From: Actinomycetota bacterium
Lineage (GTDB): Bacteria > Actinomycetota > Geothermincolia > Geothermincolales > RBG-13-55-18
Length of the DNA: 64,000 bases
NCBI GenBank assembly: GCA_014360655.1
Contig: JACIXC010000016.1
Span: 1 to 64,000 of the forward strand
Reading direction: 5' to 3'
The first letter of the stretch is position 1. Each line of letters begins with the position of its first letter. The notes below the pieces were generated by a model. The model was given only the letters and a program-made list of their open reading frames with translations, had not been told where the DNA came from and did no database searches. Shown here piece after piece: positions 16,575 through 24,050 of the stretch. The position numbers were made by a program, and so were the translations under genes.

Positions 16575-17433
16575 CTATCTACTGGCAGGATATTCCATAA
16601 GAATCCGCTCCACGGCCGGTGACCCCACCGCCTTCCTCCCCGAGACCATGCCGCTCTTCCTCCTTCCCGAGGGGACCGGGATGCCCGACGACCTCGTGCT
16701 GCGCCTCGTGAAGGACGAGAGGGCGGAGGGAGACCCCCTGAAGCGCTTCTTCCCGCCCTCCTTCCGCCTGCGTCGTGGCGCGGAAGGGATGCGGTTCGAG
16801 CGGGTCGACGGCCACGGGGGACCCCTGGGGGGCATAGAGCACGACATGCACCGCGCCTTCCTGGGCCTCCCGGACCTGGCGCGCGGCTGGCGCCTGCCCG
16901 AGGAGGAGGAGGCGGTGCGCGAGACGCTGCAGGTCTTCCTCAAGGGCTGCCTACAGTGGCTCCTTCTGCGGGACGGCGGCACGCTGCTGCACGCCGCCGG
17001 GGTGGCACTGCGGGGAAGCGGCCTCGCCTTCGCCGGCCACACCCGTGCGGGCAAGACCACCCTGGCGAGGAACTTCCCCCCCGAGGTGGTGCTGGGCGAC
17101 GACCTGGTGGCGCTGCGGCGCGAGGGGCGGGGATTCACGCTCTACGGCACGCCGTGGCCGGGACGCGAGGGGGGGAAGGTGGCCTACGGGGGCGTGCCGC
17201 TGGCGGCTATCCTGAGCCTGCATCCCGAGCTCCCGCCCGGGCTCCATGCCGTCACTCCCGCCGAGGCGGCGGCCGAGCTCATGGCCAATGCGCCCCGCAC
17301 CGGGGATCCCCTCGAGGAGAGCAAGCTTCTGGAAATTCTTTCAAGTTTGACCACCGGCATTTCGATATTTAGGTTGAGCGTGAGGCTGGGAGAGGACGTG
17401 ATGCGATATCTCGAGGATCTCCTCGCTCCCTGA
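16555..17433 (+). CDS. HPr-kinase-like protein of the RiPP cluster
   Basis: A 292-residue protein with an HprK-type P-loop, GHTRAGKTT at 161-169. The typical LLHAAGV segment precedes it and GDD follows at 181-183, as in HprK/P-type kinases that phosphorylate Ser or an acidic partner. Relatives sit in lasso clusters, where some phosphorylate the C-terminal Ser of the precursor; the candidate precursor here ends in Arg, so another acceptor must be used. The N-terminal ~130 residues are less conserved. TTG 16555 is preceded by AGGGG about 9 nt upstream and overlaps the pqqD-like gene. The 244-nt gap after it (17,434-17,677) is GA-rich and I see no gene there. Confidence 0.8.
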   Translation: MSTWENSYLLAGYSIRIRSTAGDPTAFLPETMPLFLLPEGTGMPDDLVLRLVKDERAEGDPLKRFFPPSFRLRRGAEGMRFERVDGHGGPLGGIEHDMHRAFLGLPDLARGWRLPEEEEAVRETLQVFLKGCLQWLLLRDGGTLLHAAGVALRGSGLAFAGHTRAGKTTLARNFPPEVVLGDDLVALRREGRGFTLYGTPWPGREGGKVAYGGVPLAAILSLHPELPPGLHAVTPAEAAAELMANAPRTGDPLEESKLLEILSSLTTGISIFRLSVRLGEDVMRYLEDLLAP

Positions 17434-17677
17434 AGACGTTTCCCGCGGACCGAGGGTGTGCGATAAAGGCGCGTCGGCGGGGAAGGGCGTCGGCCGGAAG
17501 GCCGGACCCGTGCTGCCGCACGTGGGACCGACGGGACGGCGCCAGGGGCAGGGCGCCAGGGGCAGGGCCCCCCGGGGCGGAGCCTGAAGGAGGGACGGCA
17601 GCAGGGAAGGTGAGCAGCGGACGGGAAAGCATGGGGCGGTAAGAGTAAAGGGACGGGAAAGCAGCGGACGGGAGGCG

Positions 17678-18802
17678 ATGAAAGGTTTGGAAACCCTGGG
17701 CGACATGGACGCCGAGTTTATCGACAGGATCTTCCGGGCGCACGTGCCCTACTCGGGGAGCCTGGAGCTCACCCACCGCTGCAACCTCGCCTGCCGCCAC
17801 TGCTACCAGTTCCCAGCGCGCGACGGCGAGCTTGACGGCGGCGCCTGGAAGGACATCCTGCGTCAGCTCGCGCAATGCGGCTGCCTCTTCCTCTCCTTCA
17901 CGGGAGGGGAGCCCCTGCTGCGGGACGACCTCCTCGCGCTGGTGGCGCATGCGGCCGAGCTGGACTTCGTCGTCACCCTCCAGACCAACGCCACCCTCAT
18001 GACGAGGGAGCACGTGCGCTTCCTGGCGGATATCCCCAATTTTCGCGCCGACGTGAGCCTGTACGGCGACAATCCCGCGACCCACGACGCCTTCACGGGG
18101 GTCGGCGGCTCCTTCGCTTCCACCAGGAGGGCGCTGGAGATGATGCTGGAGGAGGGTATCCCCGTCCTGCTCAAGGTGACCGTCGGCGACTTCAACTTCC
18201 ACGAGCTCGAGGGTATCGCCGCCCTCGCCGACGCCATGGGCGTCAAGGCGGTCTTCTCGGCCCTCATCTTTCCCCGCAACGACCGCGATACCGCCCCCGC
18301 GGCTCTGCGCCTGGACGACTCCCGCCTGGAGGACTTCTTCCGCTTCGAAACCGCGTACATGCTCGACAGGCTGGGGGAGATGCTGGGCACGGAGAGGGAA
18401 GCGCTCACCTACGAGGACCTCGCCGCTTACGCGTCCCGCTGCGTGCTCAACCCCGACGAGGCCAGCGGCGGCAGGCGCAGGTACTGCGGGGGCGCGAGCA
18501 CCGTGTTCGCCGTGAACCCCTACGGTGATGTATATCCTTGTGTCGCTTTCCCCCTTGTGGTAGGTAATCTGCGGGAGGATGATTTCACCTCCCTGTGGAA
18601 GAATTCCCCGTTACTTGACAAGTTGCGCGGGGGCGAGGGGATGTTGCCGCCGCCCTGCGGGGGATGTAAACTGCTCCAGGTCTGCTCGCCCTGCATGGCC
18701 CTCCACTACCTGGAGGAATGGGAGGGTTCCCACGTGGAAGGCGAGAGATGCCGGCATACGCGGGCACTCATGAGAGCGATAGAGGCATTGCGAAGTGGAT
18801 GA
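17678..18802 (+). CDS. Radical SAM/SPASM peptide maturase
   Basis: A 374-residue radical SAM enzyme. The SAM-binding [4Fe-4S] motif is CNLACRHC (Cys35, Cys39, Cys42) and the GGEP motif is at 76-79. The C-terminal SPASM domain has Cys270, Gly283, Cys288, then Cys327, Cys330, Cys336, Cys339 and a final Cys358, matching the pattern that binds two auxiliary clusters. SPASM enzymes of this length modify peptides (thioether, C-C or C-O cross-links, epimerisation), usually with a PqqD-type helper such as the one encoded upstream. A GGGAGG site precedes ATG 17678. The last 8 nt overlap the candidate precursor gene. Which bond it forms cannot be read from sequence. Confidence 0.9.
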   Translation: MKGLETLGDMDAEFIDRIFRAHVPYSGSLELTHRCNLACRHCYQFPARDGELDGGAWKDILRQLAQCGCLFLSFTGGEPLLRDDLLALVAHAAELDFVVTLQTNATLMTREHVRFLADIPNFRADVSLYGDNPATHDAFTGVGGSFASTRRALEMMLEEGIPVLLKVTVGDFNFHELEGIAALADAMGVKAVFSALIFPRNDRDTAPAALRLDDSRLEDFFRFETAYMLDRLGEMLGTEREALTYEDLAAYASRCVLNPDEASGGRRRYCGGASTVFAVNPYGDVYPCVAFPLVVGNLREDDFTSLWKNSPLLDKLRGGEGMLPPPCGGCKLLQVCSPCMALHYLEEWEGSHVEGERCRHTRALMRAIEALRSG

Positions 18803-18947
18803 GCGAACAAAAGCGAGGAAAGAGTACGAAAAACCGCGCATGTCGGTGATGCGCATCAACCGCTTCTTCTTCGGAGGTTGCCAGAACTCCTGGCCCAACT
18901 GCTACACCTTCTACATGTTCATTCCCGGCGCGGCTCGCTGCCGTTGA
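18795..18947 (+). CDS. Candidate RiPP precursor peptide
   Basis: A 50-residue ORF starting at GTG 18795, with an AGAGG site (18781-18785) 9 nt upstream, inside the end of the radical SAM gene. The frame is closed by TAG just upstream, so the start is well bounded. Residues 1-28 look like a leader: charged, with YEKPRM (Tyr11, Pro14, Met16), the YxxPx[LM] motif read by lasso B1 proteins, then FFFGG with Gly27-Gly28. Residues 29-50 look like a core: Cys29, Cys36 and Cys49, a WPN triplet at 33-35, and Tyr37, Phe39, Tyr40 and Phe42. Its size, place and composition are those of a precursor; function is inferred. ATG 18840 is a shorter start but would remove the YxxP motif. Bases 18,948-19,188 hold no further gene. 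Confidence 0.7.
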   Translation: MDERTKARKEYEKPRMSVMRINRFFFGGCQNSWPNCYTFYMFIPGAARCR

Positions 18948-19188
18948 AGCGCGGCGCGGTAGAACCATACAGAAAGCCGGGAAACATACGTTAAGCAGGT
19001 AAAATACCGCCTTTCCGTTCGCCGTCCGTGTGTTCCGTTCACGCCCCGGATGCTGCCGTTTCCCAGATTTTTCGCGACTGGAGAAAAAAACCGTCCGTTA
19101 ATAGAAGCGAGGAGACAAAAACAGCCCGCAAAAGTCCGGTAAGAGAGGAGCAAGAGAAGAAGAAGGACCTGGGACGGGTGAGGAAGAT

Positions 19189-20500
19189 GAAGGGTTACGG
19201 GAAGCACCTGGTGGCGAGCGTGACGGTCGTCGCCCTTTTCGCTTTCTGCGCCCTGGCGATGGGGTTCGCGGGGGCTCCCGTGCAGGAAGTGCAGGGAAAG
19301 AGCTACGGGGATGCTCCGGGTGCGAAGGGCGTTACAGAGGCGCCCCTTCCGGACAAGGTGACCCTGGCGGGTAGGAATGTGGAGGTCGCGGAAGCCGATG
19401 TCGCCGTGGCACCGGCACCGGCGGCGGACGCCGCGTTGACCGCGGCCGCGCGGACGAGGGACACGGCCTCCGCCGTGAAGGGCGAGACGCATGAGGCGCC
19501 GCAGGTCGAGGTCGCCGCGCCCGCCGTGCCCGATGCGCCCAGCGTCCAGGTCAACCCGCCCACCGGGCTGACCGCGGCATTCATGCCGAAAACCCCGCCC
19601 TACGTCCTGCTGGAGTGGAATGCGAACAACCCGAAGAAGGGCCTCAAGGGGTTCATGGTCTACCGCTCGGTGGTGGGGGAGGATGGAGAGGAGCAGATCT
19701 TTGTCCCCGTCGGGGAGACCAAGAAGGATACCTACAACGATAGCCGCATCGAGCCGGGCCTCACCTACCGCTACCGCGTGACGGCGCTCTCCAAGGGCGG
19801 CGAGGAGAGCGAGCCCACGGAGCCGGTGGAGGTCGCGACCTACAAGGACGTGCCGCCCATGGCTCCCGAGGGAGTGCTGGCGGGCACCATGGAAACGGGA
19901 GTGGGGATCGACTGGTCGCCCAACACAGAGCCCTACCTCCTCGGGTACAACGTTTACAGGCGTAACGCCCTGGGCGGCTACGACAGGCTGACCAGAACCC
20001 CCATCACCGCCAATAACTACTACGACAGGACGGGAGTGGCGGGAAGCGTCTACGCGGTGGCCGCGGTCAACGGGTACGGCACCGAGTCGCCGTACGCCGA
20101 GGTGACCGCACAGGGGGTGGCGCCGGTGCGCTACGATGACGGCGACCCCAACTCCACCGTCGAGGGGCTCTGGGTTTACGAAGGCCATCCCAGCGCCTCC
20201 GGCGGCAAGATAAAGGTGGCGGGTAGCAAGGGTGACAGGTTGCACTTCTCCTTCACCGGACGACAGGTGAAGATGATATCCGCGAAGTACTGGACGTGCG
20301 GGGCTGCCAACGTCTACGTCGACGGGAAGCTCGTGGGCACGGTGAACCTCTACAACTACGACCTGGTTTTCGGGAACGTGGTGCTGAACGTGCCCGGCCT
20401 GCCGTACGGAAGGCACGTGCTCACGGTGGAGCTGCTCGGCAGCGGCAACCCGGAGGGGAGCTTCAACTTCGTGAACGTGGACGCCTTCGATGTCTGGTAA
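19189..20500 (+). CDS. Exported fibronectin-type-III protein with C-terminal beta-sandwich
   Basis: About 436 residues from ATG 19189, which has a GTGAGGAAG-type site. A signal peptide (LVASVTVVALFAFCALAMGFAGA) is followed by an Ala/Val-rich linker to about residue 125. Two fibronectin type III-like domains follow (VLLEWNANNPKKGLKGFMVYR..., then GIDWSPNTEPYLLGYNVYRR...). The last ~110 residues form a carbohydrate-binding-module-like beta-sandwich (FTGRQVKMISAKYW ... VYVDGKLVGTVNLY). The same C-terminal domain is in the next protein, so the pair is related. The longer in-frame start at 19028 has no ribosome site. Probably an extracellular adhesion or carbohydrate-binding protein. Confidence 0.7.
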
Positions 20501-20622
20501 GGTTTTTCAGGCGGATGGGCCGCGGAGTCCCGGCCCTTGAAAAGGAAGTTTGAGGCAACGGGGAGGCAAAGAAAGGAGCGGCAAAAGGAGCTTACAAAGG
20601 GAGGCAAAAACGTTGCCGACAA

Positions 20623-20646
20623 TGGGCCGCCCGTCAGGGCGGCCCA
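20623..20646. other. Strong intergenic hairpin
   Basis: A perfect 10-bp stem, TGGGCCGCCC (20623-20632) and GGGCGGCCCA (20637-20646), with a GTCA loop. CAAT and ATTG flank it loosely. No T-run follows, so it is not a classical terminator; it may be an RNA stabiliser or Rho-linked structure. The remaining sequence from 20,501 to 20,957 holds no gene I can support. Confidence 0.6.
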
Positions 20647-20957
20647 GCCATTGAAAGAACGATGCGGCGCCGGGCGGGGACAGGCGGGACATGACCGGGC
20701 GCGTGTCCCGGGCAGGACGGAGCCGGTATAATGCAGGCAGGAACGCCTGTGGAGGTCAGGAACGCCCGTGGAGGTGCGGATGCCGTCGCGGGCCCCCCGC
20801 GCGGCGCGGGAGGCACACGAGAAGGGGACGCGTGGCGCGCCGTGGGCAGGAACGGTGCGACGTGCCGGCTCCCGTGTCCCGGAAGCAGGGGCATGGCGGC
20901 CGGGAGCGAGGTGACCCGGAGGGACGCGTTCCGTTTGGGAAGGAGGCTCACGAGGAC

Positions 20958-21935
20958 GTGAGGCGGTTCACGGGAAGGCGCAATCCCGCTCGTGGAGCGG
21001 GTTCCTTGGGTTCCGCGGGCTCCGCGGGTTCCGCGAGGAGATGGGCAGTGACCGTGTCCGTTCTCCTCGGTCTGCTCCTCCTGGCCTCCTTCGCCTTCTA
21101 CCTGGCACGGGTGAGCGGCGTGGACGGCGGCCTTGAGGAGAGCGACGGTGGGGAGGGATTCACCTCATGGGCGAACCCCGACCTTCCGCGGCCGACGAAC
21201 GTGAAGGTGGTGGCGGAGAGGGGGACCACCATCACCTGGGAAGGCCTGGACGACATACGCGTAATCGGCTACAACATCTACCGCTACAAGGGCGCCGGCG
21301 ACACCGGCTCCAGGATAAACGCCGCCATCGTATCGGACACCGTGTACCACGATGACGAGGGCACCATGTTCGACAGCTACGTCGTGGTCCCCGTGGACAC
21401 CATGGGCAGGGAAGGAGGGGCGTCCGCGCCCGTGGCGGCCACCGAGAAGCCGCGGTCCATAGCGACCCTCGACCCCGTGCGGGAGCCGGAAAAGCTCACC
21501 GACCACACCTTCGAGGGCGGTTCGCAGGGGGAGGAGGAGCAATTACCACGGCAATCCCCGCAGTTGCTGGACTGCACCGCCCCCGGCATGGTCTATTCCG
21601 GGGACTGGTACCTGGAGCATTATGACGAGGTGTTCGGGGGCACCCTCATGGTGACGCCCTACGCGGGCGACTACTTCACCTACACCTTCGCGGGAGACGG
21701 CGTGACCGTCATCTCCGCCCGCCACTGGAACTACGGCATCATGGAGGTCTACCTGGACGGGGAACTGCGCGCCCAGGTCGATCTCTACTCGGATACCGTG
21801 CAAACGGGCCAGAGGGTCTTCACCGCCTCCGGCCTGGGCCCGGGCGCTCACACCATCAAGCTGGTCTGCACCGGCCGCAGCAATCCCTCCGCCTACTTCA
21901 CCTTCATCGACCTGGAGGCCCTGGAGGTAGAGTAG
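20958..21935 (+). CDS. Membrane-anchored FnIII/beta-sandwich protein
   Basis: About 325 residues from GTG 20958, which follows AGGAGG and GAGGA. The in-frame extension back to 20691 reads as Arg/Gly-rich low complexity and is probably not translated. A basic, Gly/Ser-rich N-terminus precedes one membrane helix (VTVSVLLGLLLLASFAFYLA). A single fibronectin type III-like domain follows (TITWEGLDDIRVIGYNIYR...). The C-terminal ~110 residues form a beta-sandwich (FAGDGVTVISARHWNYGIMEVYLDGEL) homologous to the end of the preceding protein. It likely displays a binding domain outside the membrane. The gap to the next gene (21,936-22,182) is GC-rich with no gene I can support. Confidence 0.65.
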   Translation: MRRFTGRRNPARGAGSLGSAGSAGSARRWAVTVSVLLGLLLLASFAFYLARVSGVDGGLEESDGGEGFTSWANPDLPRPTNVKVVAERGTTITWEGLDDIRVIGYNIYRYKGAGDTGSRINAAIVSDTVYHDDEGTMFDSYVVVPVDTMGREGGASAPVAATEKPRSIATLDPVREPEKLTDHTFEGGSQGEEEQLPRQSPQLLDCTAPGMVYSGDWYLEHYDEVFGGTLMVTPYAGDYFTYTFAGDGVTVISARHWNYGIMEVYLDGELRAQVDLYSDTVQTGQRVFTASGLGPGAHTIKLVCTGRSNPSAYFTFIDLEALEVE

Positions 21936-22182
21936 GCTACGGACAGGTGCCGCAACGGCCGGGCGGCGCGGCCGGTCTTCCGTCGGCCCGCAAACCGTGG
22001 AGATGGGAGAGGTGCCGGAGCAAGTCGTTTCCCTCCCCGTGAAAAACGAGCCTTAGATTTCACGGAAGCCGCCATGGGACCGTGGCCGGGGATCAGCCGT
22101 GCGTGGCCGGGGATGATCCGTGCGTGGACGCTGACGGCAGCAAGTCCATTGCCCGGGGGAAGAGGTCACGGCATGGGCGCCG

Positions 22183-23793
22183 TTATTTCGGCGGGTTGTA
22201 ATAGTAATAGTGGTAGTACCCGTAGCGGGTGGCGGGGGCGATGTTGTTGATGACCAGGCCCAGGATACGCGCCTCCACGCGGCGCAGCAGCTCCGTGGCG
22301 CGGCGGGCGCTGTCGCGGGTGGAGCTGCCGTAGCGCGCCACCAGGATCACCCCGTCCACCACGGAAGCCAGGGTCATGGCGTCCGAGGCCACCAGGGCGG
22401 GAGGGGAGTCCACCAGCAGGAAGTCCGCGACCTCCCTCAGGCCGGCGAAGACCGCCTTCAGGGCCTCGGAGGCCACCAGCTCCCCGGGGTTGGGCGGCTT
22501 GATCCCCGCGGGGAGGACCATGAGGTTGCGGTTTCCGGTCTCCTGCACCGCCTCCGCCAGGGGCATGCCGCCGGCGAGCACGTTGCTCAGGCCGCGCTCC
22601 CCGTTTACCTGGAAATACTTGTCAAGCACGGGCTTCCTCAGGTCGGCCTCCACCAGGATGACCCGCTTCCCCAGCTCCGCCAGCGCCGCCCCCAGGTTAA
22701 CCATCACCGTGGACTTGCCCTCCTCCGGCTCGGCCGAGGTGAAGAGGATGACGTGGCACTTCCCCTGCAGGCCGAGGAACTGCAGGTTGGTGCGCAGGGT
22801 GCGGTACCCCTCCACCGCGGGGTGGCGGGGGCGTTCGCTGTAGATGATGTGGTGCGCGGGGAGCTCCTCGGCTGGGATGAAGGGTATCTCGCCTATGATG
22901 GGCACCCCGTAGTGCTGCTCGAAGTCCTCCCGGGTGTGCAGGGTGTCGTCGAGGTACTCCACCAGGAAGGCCAGGCCCACCCCCAGGATGAGGCCCAGGA
23001 AGAGGGCGAGGATGCCGTTACGCAGCGGGCGGGGGCCGGTCCTGGTGCCCGCGCGGGCTGGCTGGATTATCTCCAGCCCCCGCTGCTCCAGCGACTCGGC
23101 GATGCGCAGGGTCATGTACTTCTCGTAGAGGGAGGCCCACAGGCTCACCACGCGCTGCGCCTCCGCCTGGAGCTCGGCGGGCATGTTCCCCGCCGTGTAC
23201 TGCTTGGCCCTCTCCGCCACCTCGCGGATCTGTTCCTCCACCTCGTTGATGCGGTTCCAGACCTCCTTGCGCGCCTCGCTGATCTGGCGGATGGCGGCGA
23301 GCTGGCGGCTGGCGATGTATTCCTCGGCGTAGGCCTGGGCGACGTCCCGCGCCAGCAGGGGGCTGCCGGTGTGCACGAGGATGTCGAAGATGTTGGTGCG
23401 CTGCACCTGCTCCACGCTGACCATGGATGCCAGTTCCTGGAAGGAAGGCACCTCCTCCGGGATGTACGCCTCCTCGCCGGCCTCCCGCTCGCGGGCGCGC
23501 TGCTCGTAGAGGAGCTTCAGGTGGGATTCCACCGCCTGGGCCATGGTCTCCGTCTTGATGATCTCCGTCTGCGTCTGTATGTAGCGGTCGGGGTCGAAGA
23601 GGGCGGAGGTGAAGAAACTCCCGAGCACCGACTCGCTCGCCGAGCTCACCTCGCTCAGGATGCGCACCCGCGACTCGTACACCGGGGACTGCAGGAAGGT
23701 GAGGATGAGGGTCACGGCCACGATGACCGCCACCGCACCCAGGATTATCCACCTGCGGTTGACGAGTACGTTCAGGTAGTCCCTGAGCTCCAT
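22183..23793 (-). CDS. Wzz/BY-kinase (copy 2)
   Basis: About 536 residues, intact. The Wzz part has membrane helices near the N-terminus (WIILGAVAVIVAVTLILTF) and before the kinase (NGILALFLGLILGVGLAFLVEYL), flanking a long coiled-coil region. The kinase has Walker A EPEEGKST, Walker A' VILVEADLRKP (with Glu in place of the first Asp), Walker B FLLVDSPP and a Tyr-rich tail (YGYYHYYYYN). It should set chain length and drive export of a surface polysaccharide through autophosphorylation cycles. ATG 23793 gives the MELRDYL opening shared with the two other copies and has a GGTGGTGAAGG site; the 23841 frame is a longer alternative. It lies downstream of the FG-GAP surface protein gene on the same strand. 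Confidence 0.88.
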   Translation of the reverse strand: MELRDYLNVLVNRRWIILGAVAVIVAVTLILTFLQSPVYESRVRILSEVSSASESVLGSFFTSALFDPDRYIQTQTEIIKTETMAQAVESHLKLLYEQRAREREAGEEAYIPEEVPSFQELASMVSVEQVQRTNIFDILVHTGSPLLARDVAQAYAEEYIASRQLAAIRQISEARKEVWNRINEVEEQIREVAERAKQYTAGNMPAELQAEAQRVVSLWASLYEKYMTLRIAESLEQRGLEIIQPARAGTRTGPRPLRNGILALFLGLILGVGLAFLVEYLDDTLHTREDFEQHYGVPIIGEIPFIPAEELPAHHIIYSERPRHPAVEGYRTLRTNLQFLGLQGKCHVILFTSAEPEEGKSTVMVNLGAALAELGKRVILVEADLRKPVLDKYFQVNGERGLSNVLAGGMPLAEAVQETGNRNLMVLPAGIKPPNPGELVASEALKAVFAGLREVADFLLVDSPPALVASDAMTLASVVDGVILVARYGSSTRDSARRATELLRRVEARILGLVINNIAPATRYGYYHYYYYNPPK

Positions 23794-24050
23794 GCCTTCA
23801 CCACCCGGCGCGCGTTGCGCCCTCGCATGCCTTCCGGACACCGGCGCGCCTTCGCATCCATGCCTCCTCGCGTATCGCCCTGGCTGGCGCTCGCGGCTCC
23901 TTCCGTGGTCTTTTAAGCGGTCGTTTCTATGGTAAATGTTTTACCTTGCGCGCACAACGAAACGCGCGAGGAGGCCGCCGCGTGCCGGCCGCGTGCCCGC
24001 TTCATATCCGCCGCGTGCCCGCTTCGTGCCGGCCACGTGCCCGGCCGCTC

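Noticed and set aside
18799-18849. Short ATG frame overlapping the radical SAM stop (MSEQKRGK...)
   Set aside because: Only 16 codons, basic and featureless; the GTG 18795 frame has a better-placed ribosome site and precursor-like features.
14108-18947. Ordinary lasso-peptide cluster
   Set aside because: B1- and B2-like proteins and a YxxP leader are present, but no asparagine-synthetase-like cyclase; the candidate core also lacks the usual ring-forming Gly/Asp-Glu spacing.
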